A DNA stretch of 64,000 nucleotides from Solea solea (Eukaryota > Chordata > Actinopteri > Pleuronectiformes > Soleidae): NCBI RefSeq assembly GCF_958295425.1, contig NC_081140.1:11245433-11309432 (forward strand), given 5' to 3'. Both the position numbers and the translations under genes were made by a program. How positions within the stretch are numbered: the stretch's first letter is position 1; each line of letters starts with the position of its first letter. Under the pieces are notes generated by a model that was not told the origin of the DNA, searched no databases, and saw only the letters and a list, made by a program, of their open reading frames with translations. Below, piece by piece: positions 1 through 11,900 of the stretch.

Positions 1-149
1 TTTACTGCATTCCAAAGGAACAAATTATGTCACCTTTTTGTGATTCCTGGTTATCGTTTTGCTGTAGCGTGACGAAGGATCAGAGGATTATGTTAGTGCG
101 GTATGTGAAAAGTTTCCCTCCTGAGCCTTTTCACCTGCCCATACTCCCT

Positions 150-260
150 AGAGCCATGGTTCTCAAACTGTGGTACATGTACCACCAGTGGCACACAAGT
201 TCCCTCTGGTGGTACTTGGAGGAAAATCAGAAATTCTGTGTATGTGTAGCTGAGATAAAT
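150..260. repeat. dispersed teleost repeat (GTGGTACATGTACCAC type)
   Basis: The sequence TTCTCAAACTGTGGTACATG and the 16-bp perfect palindrome GTGGTACATGTACCAC at 170-185, followed by CCCTCTGGTGGTAC, resemble a widespread fish interspersed repeat. Identification is from recall only. Confidence 0.45.
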
Positions 261-555
261 TTTATTTTATTTTGGTCATCTATTCACATTATTTTCTATT
301 GTGAACGCCACCAAAATAGTTTTCTATTGTAAATTGGTTCCACATTGTTATTTTCCATTATTTACCTTTTTGTTTCCCTGGGGAGTACTTTGGCGTTGCA
401 CCTGTGTGTCCAGCTTCAGTGAGCACTTACCTTACTCCCTCCCCCGCACTATCACCTTGTGCACTTAGATCCACTTCTGCACTCTCACCCTCTGTCAGTC
501 CACTGTTCCTATCTACTGGATTTATTTTCAAGACTTCTATGTCGCTTATTCCTCT

Positions 556-606
556 TTTGTAAGTCACTTTGGATAAAAGCGGCTGCTTAAATGCTTAAAT
601 GTAATA
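556..606 (+). repeat. LINE/SINE 3' tail remnant
   Basis: TTGTAAGTCACTTTGGATAA followed by AAGCGGCTGCTTAAATG resembles the conserved 3' tail shared by fish L2-clade LINEs and their SINEs. Only the tail is recognisable. Confidence 0.6.
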
Positions 607-2639
607 TATAAAATGATTAGTCCCCTCATCTCTCGCTCCACCTCAATCTAATTTCGCTATACCAGTGTCTGAAGTGAGGAAGAGGAGGATGATGTGAAAA
701 TGGTTAACGTTAAATTGTTCTTGAAGAAGCTGCAAGTGTTGCCACTCGAGTCTAAAAACAGTGGAACAGGTCCCAAAAATTCCTAATTGAATAATTTAAT
801 AACATACAGAAGTGGCAATAAAACCCACAAAGGAATGGTTTGCTCGTTACAAAGCCGATGCGACTCGTCTATTCTCTAGAAAGCAACAACTGAAATAAAA
901 GACAGAAGAGGAGCGGCGATGAAAAACACGCTGTCAAATCTAAGAAAAATGAGAAAGACGACACATTTGTTTCTATTACCATAAAACAATCTAGCCACAG
1001 TCTGCGTGGTGCCAGGTTCACCACGGTGTAACCCACAGCTGACAGCCCATAATGCACAGACTAAATGACTTGTATATGGTTTGAATAAGCCATGTTTAGA
1101 GTGTCATGTGTGCAGCCGAGTAACGGGGCCGATGTGAACAAAACACAAGTCCATATCTGATTTATCAGGACCAGAGCAGTTGATTCAGTAAAGACACAAA
1201 GAAACAAAGGCTGGATTATGTGGGTCTGAATTTAATCTCTCTATCCTCATGTAACCCCCTCTTCCTTTTCAGTAAACACCCCCCCTTTTTTTTCTTTTTG
1301 CAACTCTCTCCATCACTAATTATAATTTGAACAAGATGCGGATTCTGATTGCAGGCAGCCTGCAAATGTAGTAATAGACGTATTAAATATAACCTTTTGG
1401 AGACGTTTTATTTTTAAATTCCATTTACAACTTTATATACAAATAGAAGACATCATTTTAGGCGTTAAGAGTAACAATTTACTTTGCATGTTGTTAACTT
1501 TTGATTTGTTTTAAAGTCCTTGATAAAATGTTGATTCAGAATGAAAACAAATATATTCTGGAGTTTGATTTTGAGTTTTCCAGACCAAAGGAGAAAGACA
1601 GTGGGGGGTGGAGGCAAGATGAGGAGGAGAGCCGGGGGGGAGTGGAGGCCAGGACAAAGGTGAGTGGATAAGAAGTGGAAATGTTGGAAAGGAGAGTGGA
1701 GAGGAAGTGGATGGAAACGATAAACAAGACAGTATTTATTATTTATTCATGTTTTGTTTTCTGGGCAAACGTGGATGAATGTGATGCTTTAAGATCTTTC
1801 ACTCCTTCAGCTTCTTCTTGACCTTCTTTCACAATAAAAATAGTTAGGTTAGTTAATTAGTAAATTAGTGTGCTGTGTGTTTGTTTTTCTTTTCACCTTG
1901 TGACAACTGCATAAACTGTGATGTCGCTGACAGGCCGGAAACAAAACCAACAGTCCTCCAACTGAAACGTGTAACTCTGGGTCTTTTTGACCAAACCCTG
2001 AATACGACCCCTATATATGTATGTTTTTAGCTTACCACGACAAATTCCACTAACCTTTCAACCTTTCTTTGCCTTTCAGGCAGACGTTAAGTTCATACTC
2101 TTTAACCTTCAAACTTACACTTGTAATAAGCAGCTATTATAATAAATGAAGTGATTATAATTGCAATGATGACCGTGCTCTTTCACTCATCTGAAACCTA
2201 TGCACGCATTCACATCATTCATGCACTTTTGTGCATGGGAGCCTATTTTCAGACTTTACCTGGCAACAAGAAATACTACTTTCTGATTGGCTGACAGGTT
2301 GCTAATTCCAGACAGCTGTATGAATGGACTACGCAGAGCAATCTGCCTTTGCATCATCCATTCATAGATTACTCATTTCTGTGTGGTGAGTTTTATCGCA
2401 GCGTGAGAAATGTCATGTGTCAAGCTTAGCCCTGTTAAAAAGACAGGGCTTTTGACCACACCAAAGCACAATGCTTTAACCACCAAGCAAACTGCCAGTG
2501 GAAACCTTGTTGAAGTCATCAGTGATCATTTTATATGCGGTAACTAATGTGCATCTTTGACTTTGGTCTCTCTTTAAAGCAATTGTTTAGATGATCTAAC
2601 AGATGAAATACAGGCGTTGTCCAAAGATTTAAAAAGTAA

Positions 2640-3190
2640 GGATTTTCTACAAACATTAAAGGCGACATAGACCGGAAGCTCCAATTAACGCTGCGTTTGT
2701 GTGTGTATCTGCGTCATTACCTCGTTTATGAAACCCTAAAGTTTCAGAACAAACAGTTCAGCCACTGCTGAGAAAATAGTGTTGTATTGTTTTCCTGGGA
2801 TCTGCGAAGCGGATCGGCACTTCCCTATGCTGATGATGTCATCAGAATCCCTCACCACTCCTCTCACCACTGTAGCGCCTCCTGGTGCGGCACTAGTCCA
2901 GGCACATCCGGTTGCGTACATTCAACCGCAGAAGAAGAAGAACTACTCTCGTTGTAGCTGCTGAGATGCAGAGCATCCACCGTGCCAGAGGAGGAGCTGT
3001 GTATCTGAGAGCTGGCCTACCAATTACGTCACTTCAAGGTACCTGGCCAATCACAGGACAGTGGGAAAGCTCTCGTTGGCTGGCCAATCACAACACAGTC
3101 CACATTCTGGGGGTGTGATTTTGGTTTGAAACTGCGTGGCTGACGAGAGCGTCAGTGAGGAGATATTTTGATCGGCTCGTTTGCAGCGAC
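2640..3190. repeat. putative interspersed repeat
   Basis: A block unlike the surrounding AT-rich intron: CCGGAAGCTCCAATTAACGC, GCCTCCTGGTGCGGCACTAG, and two GGCCAATCACA boxes near 3047 and 3083. I believe it is an old interspersed repeat common in fish, but cannot name its family. The CCAAT-like boxes could also be read as promoter-like. Confidence 0.35.
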
Positions 3191-3384
3191 TAGTAAGTTT
3201 TTAACCATGAAAACAAGTTAATATATGTAAGTAGACCTCCATAACTATCATATGTGTGATACAAGCATTTGATGTCACCTTTAACACTAACAGCTGGAGG
3301 ACAAATGCGTGTTGCAACTTTGCACCTGAAATAGTGCATCTCAAAAATAGAGCAGATGAAGAAGTAATGAATAGCTTGTAACCT

Positions 3385-3912
3385 ATGGTTCCAGCTCTTA
3401 ACGGCATGGTTTAGGTTTTTCACTACAATAGTACCTACTCAACGTGGGCGTAGTCATCACTCCACTGCTGCATGAAACTGAAGTGTACTGTATCATTAGA
3501 ATCAGTTAATTAAAAATATTTGTTCAAAATATTTGTTCATGACCGGAGCACAGACTCTGTCTGATACAGTCACTGGACTGAAATACAGCAGTGCTGTCGC
3601 CAAATAAACCAGACTCCTCTGTTAAATGTTGAGATTTAAGTCATTTCCCTGGTCATTTTTGGAGATGAACCCACATTTTAAGGATTGTTAAGTCTTTTTA
3701 ACTGAGCTACAGTTCGGCATTGTTCTGCTTGATTCTTGTGTCGGACGGCACTCTGATCAATCAGTGGCCGGCAGTCTGGTGACGTCACACATAGTGTCGC
3801 TTTTGCTGCTTGGAACCTCGTACTAAAAAAAGTACCATGTACCAGATACTATCACTAGTGGAAAAGCAAAATAACTGTGCCGAGGCGAGGCGAGCCGGTG
3901 GAAACGTGCCAA
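3385..3912. mobile_element. MITE-like inverted-repeat element, copy 1
   Basis: One of four related copies in the window. It contains GGTTTAGG, GTACCTACTCAACGTGGGCG, CTGAGCTACAGTTCGGCATTG, a GGTACC-like core (AAAGTACCATGTACCAGA) and the GC-rich end GCCGAGGCGAGGCGAGCCGG. The same blocks occur in the opposite order and strand in the copy at 15650-16110. No coding capacity. Confidence 0.55.
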
Positions 3913-5664
3913 ATGTGTTCACCTGGATCGGAGATATTGTTCAGACCCAAAGCTGATTTAAAAACCAGCATGTATTGCACATCTTGTCATAAGACTCAGG
4001 GGAGAATGCTGATCCTACCATTAAAACCCTCTTAAACCCGAAATTAAACATGTTTTTGACCAGTGGGAATTGGGTATATATAACTCTCCCTCTTGCCTGA
4101 AAATTCTTAATCTAATCTCATTTAGTTGAATTGTATCTCTTGGTTTTCAGCTGTCCTTCCTCCTACCTCCTCTTCTTCAATCAGACTTTATCTTCCCCAC
4201 AGTTGTGTCAACATATGATCTCACTATGGACAATAAAAGGGAAAAAAAAAAAGGTGAAAACAATGCTTGTTTAAGTATCTCCTCAGTCTCAGACTTCCAC
4301 TTCTCATCCTATCTCAAGCCACATCTTTCCTCTTTTTCCTTTCTCACTTCCTCTTCCCTCGCACTACATCCTCTTTTCTGTGAGTTACTTAAAGTCAATG
4401 CTCCCATTATCCTGCATTTTCACAATCTTTACATTTTTGTCCATATTCAGCCTCATTCTTTGATTCTTGTCATTCCGTTCTGTGTGCTTGCTATCCTCAA
4501 GATTTTATCTTTCCAATTCTTTCTTTTATCTATAACAGACTCTTTATTATCTGTTTTGTATATACCTTTTTATCTCTATCACCCATTTTGTCCACATTCT
4601 TGTTGTCCCTTCCTACTCCATCACTCTTATCTCTCTCACATCAGCTTTCTATTATTTCTGTGTCGTTAAACTACTAAACTGACTTCTCAGAGAAAACACA
4701 AGTCTCTCTTAAACCGCTGAAGCCTCATAAAGTCCTTTAGTCTGCCCTTAAATCTCCCTGTCAGTACAGATATAATTGGTAACCTTTCAGTCTCTTACAT
4801 ATGTAATAGCTTTCACATCTTTTCTCTCCCCGTCTTCCACTACATGTGTTTCTGATTGGCTGACGGTGACAGGGGTGAACCTGTAGGTTTGATGGAGAGA
4901 GAAAGCAGAGAGGAAATGCAGTGCATGTGGATGGCGGTAAAGGTTGTGACCTCTCCTGTTAAATCTCATCTCCTTTCAATGTTTTTTTTTTTTTAGTGTT
5001 TCATGAAAATCCAGACTGAGCTCATTTAATAAGGAAAAAAAAGAGACATTAAGAGTAACTCTACACTGGCAAAACACATGGTTAATACAAAGTAGCATCC
5101 ATATACTGTATCTGCTGTTTTAAACTTCACTACTTCCTACATGGGCTTCACAAAAACACACTAAAATAAAGCGGCAGCAAATAAAAACAGCGATGAAAGA
5201 ACTTCAAATCTGTGGCGCAGAAAACAGTCAAGCGTTTTTATTGTGAGATTAGCAGGATGTGTAACTTCAATGGTGAGTTATCGTAAAAAACAAAACAAAA
5301 GTCTGCATGCATATACTGTAGAGAGGGACACAGACCGATTCAACGTCCTTGTTCTCTTCTAAAACGTGTTTGGTTTGAATGAGACTGAATGTGTGTGTGT
5401 TTGTTTTTCATATGGTAACCATAGCTGGTCCATTTCACTGCAGACACTGTACAACCTTTTTAGAGAAAGACAAACAACAGCTGTATTATCTTTGCAGGTC
5501 TAATTACTTCCTAGAAAACACTTAGAGTGTCACATTATGGGGAGCACCACCCACATCCACGCACTTACAAAAACAAAGGCAGAACAGAAATAAGCACATG
5601 GAACCCGCATATAAATTCACACGTTGCTGTTGTCTTCTTCACCCAATCTGTTAATTACTCCTTT

Positions 5665-5684
5665 ACACACACACACACACACAC
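5665..5684. repeat. (CA)n microsatellite
   Basis: About ten CA units in veph1 intron 10, close to the exon 10 donor. Confidence 0.9.
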
Positions 5685-5790
5685 AGAGTTTCATATTTAC
5701 ATGAAGTCTATGTTGAACTTTGACACTTTTCTGTTTTTCACTCATCATGACTTCATCCTCTCTGCTGGACAAACACACACATACGTGCAG

Positions 5791-5808
5791 ACACACACAC
5801 ACACACAC
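5791..5808. repeat. (CA)n microsatellite overlapping the veph1 exon 10 donor
   Basis: Nine AC units directly abutting the last coding base of veph1 exon 10. On the minus strand the run reads GTGTGT and supplies the splice donor. Confidence 0.85.
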
Positions 5809-5954
5809 TGGTCCAGTACCTTCCTGTGTGGGGTGGTGTGCTGTGTCATAGCCATGGGAAAACTGTGGGCTCCCTTTAGCTGCGTCTTCTCCCAAAGAGA
5901 AGCCAGTCTTTGGACACACTCGTCCCGGGTGCACAGGGGGACACTGGACTTACT
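5809..5954 (-). CDS. veph1: veph1 coding exon 10 (last one in window)
   Basis: Encodes residues 621-669, starting [20 protein letters not shown] and continuing [12 protein letters not shown] to KVLDQ. Acceptor CAACCAG. The match to the mammalian protein ends at LDQ, exactly where the minus strand enters a (GT)n tract. The only donor giving the expected phase is CA|GTGTGTGT, so the splice site lies in the microsatellite. The next exon is outside the window. Confidence 0.88.
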
Positions 5955-8900
5955 CTGGTTGAGAGGGGAAAACAAATGATTAACACAAACTAAATAAATA
6001 TGACACTGTGCGAAGAGAAATGAGTGAAAGACGGAGAAAGAAGTTGGGCAAACAAAAGTCAGTTTTGTTTGACCTACAAAACCACGTCTTACGTTCCAGG
6101 ACATTTATTAAATGCCAGGAATGTTCAGATTTAACAAAGCTCTCCTTTTGACTATTGATTCACTGCAACAAAGCTATAATTCCTGACAGTCGTGGCCCCG
6201 GAGCCAGTGTGGAGTGTTATAATGCTTCAAAGTGAAACTCTTGACAGTTTGCAGATTACATTTTATCTTTTGCAAGCAGAATATGTGGAACCACCTGCAG
6301 ATGCAGCAGCATCACGTGAATCCACAGGTGAGGCTGTCTGCTGGTCAGGTTGAAACAGGACTTGGCATACAGGCAGTAGTGTCCCTTCTGAGGACACGAG
6401 AACGACAGCTTGGCCACACAGCCTCGATTTATATCTGACACACAGAACAAACAGATAAGTGGAAAAAAAAAAGATTAAAAAATGATATTGATGAGATGCA
6501 AAGCTGACAGTCAACCTCGCACTATTGCTCTTTGCATGCTGCCTTGTGTCTATTGCACATATGGACTTGTGCAATACTGGAAACATACTTGGAGACTGAT
6601 TCATAGCATACAAGGGCAATACATCTTGTAAAGGGCTTCTCTTCCCACTAACACCCCCCACAAACCTACACCTCCCTGCCAAGGAGAAGTCGGTGAACAG
6701 TTGCGGTGCTTCACATTGAAATCATCTGCTGCATTAGGATAGAGTTCAAAATAAATAAAGGATTAACTCTCTGAGAGCTTTATTCTAGCATTTCATTTCC
6801 ATTTACATAATTATTTAATTTCGTATCGACAAAACAAAGTTATAAATAAAATCGTAACAACACTTATTCCGTTCGAGTCTGCTTGAGGTAACAAGTGTTT
6901 TCACTTTTGGGCAAAGCGTTACATGACGCAAGCCACAGAGAGTGACACAGTGTACACAAACAACCTCGTTGATGTTTACACCAGCGACATTTTTAATTTA
7001 CGATGGAATTCCAATTTAATACAGGCCAGATTTGATGGCTCACATTCATAACTACAAATGCTATGGCATCTGACTTTCTGGAACGGCATATATGGCAATG
7101 GGACAACTTGCCAAGTCCGAATGTACACGAGGAGGAGACAATGTATTGGCTGTGTACGTTAGTATAGTAGGAGTATATTGAATCAGTTTCCTGTTGACCT
7201 TTACGTCACAGAAAAACAAAGGAGATGGATGGTGACATGGGTCGTGCTGTGGTTCTGTATGTACGTGTTAATTGTTATAAGATCAAACATGGCTCTAGGG
7301 GTTGCTATGTTGTCTGAAGAAAGATGCCACTGCCGTATGTTTCCGGCAACAGTACTACAGCATATGTTGCCTCCTTCTGCTCGGAAACTAGTCCGACTAA
7401 GTGTATACATGCAGGAGTAATCGGACGATGAATGCCATTATAACGTGTTTGTGTAAAACAATTAAAAAACAATTATCTTAGTCCGACTAAAATTGGACTT
7501 TTAGCATGCACGTAAACACACTGATTGGCAATCGGATTTGGAGCTTCAGTCACTGCAGCCTGGTAATGTAAGCATAGTCTGTTTCCCTCCAATTCCACTC
7601 GAGGTATTCACCAACCAGAGGCTGTCAAATGTCTCTTGGCCAAAAAGCAACCACACTCCTCACCTGGCACTCATCATCTGCTTTGAAAATTGCAAAAATC
7701 TGCTGCACATTTAAATGAACCTTAACTGCAGGCAACAGAAGTAATTTGCAGCAAAACTCAACCTTAATTTGTTTTCCTACAAATTATCTTCAACGCCTAA
7801 GTGGTTCCATGACATATTTAAGCAGTAGCTCTCAACAGGCAGTGTTAGCGGTAATAAAACACTGAGTATGATATTCTAAAAGACCTGCACCTTCCTCTTC
7901 TGAGGCAGGAGTTGAATAATAACACAAACACGAAGGATGTGACAAACATTATGGCACAGTAACGAGTCAAAACTGTCAGAACTCCTGGGATAAACTAATT
8001 ACATACATATTAATTACAATATTATTCACTCATACACACACGTGTCATATGTCAAAGATAGTTAATATGTTATATGTTAATATACAAAAATTAATCACAC
8101 TCTATGTTGACGTGTATGTGCACTGTTCATGATAATCCAAGAGAGGGAGGGTCAGCAGCTTATGTGTAAATCAGCCATCATCTCGCTGAGGATGTATCAT
8201 CATATTCTAGTTGCCTTGGCTTTGACTCACATTAGGACGCAACAGGTAGAAGTGTGTGTGTAAGCATGCATGTATTTTTTCTTTTTATCAATAATGTTTC
8301 TGCGTCACTGTACATTCATTTCACAACATTCATTTCTTAATTTTGCGTTTCATGTCAGTGAAGTTTCGCAGACTGGTTATTACAACACACAGTGACTTAT
8401 TAGTTTGGGAGTGGCAGCATCAAGTAAATTAAAAACACACAATCAAATATGTGTTGACAGGCGCCGCTAAAAGATAGTAAAGAAGTCTTAACTCGACTGA
8501 AGCAAAAGAAACTGAGAAACATGAGACATGAATGAAAGTAAAATATCCAGTCCCTGAGAAGGACGAGGTATGAGAAGGATAAGAGGTGAAATGCAAAAGT
8601 GGATTCAATTGTAGACAGTGGTTTGGGTTCATTTAGAGACAAAGGGTTTTGATTTCATTGCTGACCAAATAAACTGCCTGATCCTTTGTCTCTACTCTGC
8701 ACACACTGCTGAAACTGTGAGTGCATGCTCACAAAACTGTACCCATATACACACACGATTGCATCACATTCATCTGTTTCTACTTAGACCTGGTTATGTT
8801 GTGTCGATGTAACTGAATACAATGACTCCACATTCTTTGACTCTATACCTCCATTAATGTTTCCATTAACAAATACATCCATGACGAAGTCACATGGGGG

Positions 8901-11900
8901 TTTCACTCACTTTAGAGTTCATCCTTTCTCGCTTAAAAAAATGAAGAACAACTGCAAACATCCCTGAGGGTCTGCACACAATGTTAAACCAACAATACAC
9001 TGAGGTAGCAAAGGTATGCGGTATTGATCAGAGCCATAAGGCTTCAAATGTTGACGTTAAGACTCAGTTTCACACCAAATCTACAAGTGAAATTAGTCCC
9101 ACAAATGCAGACCAAAACCTGGAACTAATGAGACAAAACCTCCTTTCGGAGGGCTTTGTACTGACGTTTAGGGCTTTGAATTAGATTATGGTTAGGCATT
9201 GACTGGTTATAGTTAAGGTTATGCAGCAGCGTTTCCCAATCCTGGAGCCCTGGGTCATCAAGCTCTGCAAAAGCCTGATAATTACCCATTCATTTAAGGA
9301 TAACGGAAAACAGAAAACAATTTGTGTGAGTCTCTGTGTGTGTGTGTCATCATTAATGAGACTACAGCCATCACTGTCACTGCAGTTTCAGCAGGTCACA
9401 TGATCTGAACTTCATAAGTGCTTTACATATGTACTGTATAATCCACTAACGCTGTAGTAGTGACTACTGACAAAGACGATTACATTACCTTCTATCACAC
9501 ACTGATCTGGGACTGGGATCTGCTTCACCATGTCTTTACAGAAGTCTCTGATTGTCTCCATGTTGTCTCTTAAATGGACGAAGAGTCTGTCAGCCTCGTC
9601 CTGCTCCTCTTTAGCTTCATCCTTCTCTTTGCTGTCACCTCTACCTGCCTCTCTGACCGCTCTGTCCAGGGCAGCAGTGACGGGCAGTGAGGAGCCATCA
9701 CTGGTCCTTTTCCTGTCGCTTGGCGGTGCTTTCTGGTTTTCTGGCTGCTGTTTAGGTAAAGTGTTGGGGGAGATGTTGTCTGGAACTGGCTCCACTGCAT
9801 CACCGTCCTCCCCACTGTCTGAGTTGATGGAGTGTGAGTGCATAGCGTGGAGCGCCAGGCTCTTTGACCTGAGAGGGAAATAAAGAAGTCAGTCCAGTAG
9901 AGTTGACAAGCGAAAACCAATTCCTTTTCTTCTTTTCATCACCTTAGAGTACAGGGGTTGGTTTGGTGTTGACGTCTTATAATTAACACATATGACCTCT
10001 GACTTTACCTTTCCCAAGCAAATCAAGCAACTACGGTTTGTCATTCATTTTCATGTGTGTGTCTCGTAAGCTTCTGCTTAGACTTGAAAGGCATGTTCTC
10101 GCTGGTTTGTCTGTTTGGGCTACGACACAAACATGACAGTGCAAAATGGTATACGCCTCTGCGTATAAAAGTCTAATTCTAAGGCTACAAAAACCAAACC
10201 AAATTTTAATTTTACAGTGTTTATACACGTATACTAACAGACTTATGGGAAGGACATTCAGTTTGTGCCAATAAACCTTCCTAAACATTTACGCACTGGG
10301 CGATTAAGATAACAACATTAAACAGGAAAAATGACTCAGCTTCAGCAGAACTGTGGCCACGAGCCATGTTTCTACTTCGGTTACTGAACTACCAAGGTCT
10401 GTGTTGTCTTTATCAGAACTACACTCAAACGTCCAAGTTAAACTTGCTACAGCAATGCAGTCCAAGAAGCTGCTGTAACTCAAAGTCAGAACATGCTTTA
10501 CAAACTATTAATAGATATAATTTCCATATGTTTGCAGACAGAGTCAACATTCCCATAGCTTAGATATTACCTGGCATCAAAATATAAGCAGCTTTTTGCA
10601 AGGTCAAGTTAACTGCAGCAACATGACTCTTGGCTTTCATGCTTTCAAGATGGCTGCATGTCCCACACACTGTTAAACACTTGATTAACACACTGTACTT
10701 GATTAAAAGGTTAAATATTATTACCATTACAGCACAATAGCTGCTGTGGGCTCTCTGTACATAAACAGATGGAATAATGTCATCTTGGATCCGATCTCTT
10801 GTTAATTAAAGCAATGAAATCAACAGAGTTATACAATGACAGTGATAATAATCTTTTCCCTTTTAAAGAACAAATGTTTGGGTCATTCCACAAACAAGTT
10901 AGTTAGAGCTCATTTGTGTCGAGCAGCTGGTCACTGGCTCGACTCCCAGTCAGATGAACCATTCACTGAACGTCTCTCCCCAAATCTCCATTACTCTTCC
11001 TTGTCTCATTTCAGTGTCTATCAAGATAAAGACATAAACGTTAATGTTAATGGGACAAACCAGCTGACCTGATGGATCTCTCCTCTCTGACAACTTGGCT
11101 CGGGCTGTAGCGTCGCAGGCAGACAGGCGAGTCCTCCTCCACCCTCTCTCCCCCCATTTTCTCCTCAATGGCCTGGATCTTCACCTGAAGTTGCTGTACC
11201 GATCCCCGTCCTTTTTCACCTCCTCCCCCTTGACCTCCAGGGAGAGATGCACAGGGAGATGATGGGCTCGGCTCATCCACCCTGTAACAGATGAAATGAA
11301 AAGATTTTTTGTCTGTAGAACCCAAATTCAGTGACTGGATAATGTCCTTAGAATCTTTTAACATGGAAACAATGAAGAGCCACAGAGGAAGGATTCTTCT
11401 AACAGGACAGATGTGCAGTAAATGTGAACAGAGCAGATTATGACAATAATGATGGTATATGATGATGTGTCGCAGTGCACACACCAACAGCAGGTTATAC
11501 ATAGACAATAATAATAATGATACTATGGAAATATGGATGTTAGTAATGGAGGTAGAAGTTGGAATGAAGATTAATTTGGATGGATTTGAGTCGTATCTCT
11601 CTCCTAATCACTTTGATTCCAGTTAACTGTTTCTTTCTCACAATGGCGTCTCTATTTCAGGGTCTTTCAGCCACAGTGAACATGAACAAGTCTCTTTTTC
11701 TCTCTTGCTGGCTAAATCTAACCCCGTCCTCTCTCTTTTTGGATCCATTTTTCTTTTCCCCTCTGAGGAGAATTTGTTCTAAAACTTTTCCCGTTGCTGT
11801 TTGTTTTTCTCCAGGTTTTGAATCCCTGTGCTCCTCACCCCCTTCTCTTTCACCAATAGCCTGCCTCTCTCAAGCCCCCACTCTCTCCATCTTTCTTTCA

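Larger units (their letters stand above)
1..5808. other. veph1 intron 10 (partial)
   Basis: Non-coding. It contains a dispersed repeat near 150-260, a LINE/SINE 3' tail at about 556-606, an interspersed repeat at about 2640-3190, a MITE-like copy at about 3385-3912, and (CA)n at 5665-5684 and 5791-5808. The rest is AT-rich unique-looking sequence. I searched for PH-domain codons on the minus strand and saw none. Confidence 0.8.
6435..9488. other. veph1 intron 8
   Basis: Non-coding. A putative DNA-element remnant lies at about 6940-7560, a copy of the 'CTCATTAGGACC' family at 9105-9225 and a MITE-like piece at 9226-9300. The rest is AT-rich with short CA/GT runs. Confidence 0.7.

Noticed and set aside
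4205..4669. 154-aa plus-strand open frame, hydrophobic and Phe/Leu/Ser-rich
   Set aside because: The T- and C-rich intron composition explains it. No domain, no repeat match and no convincing splice or promoter context.
6263..6682. 139-aa minus-strand open frame across veph1 exon 9
   Set aside because: Different frame from the VEPH1-matching one; it runs through the intron and has no recognisable similarity.
9530..9883. 117-aa plus-strand open frame
   Set aside because: It is the antisense shadow of veph1 exon 8. The minus-strand reading matches VEPH1 and has proper splice sites.
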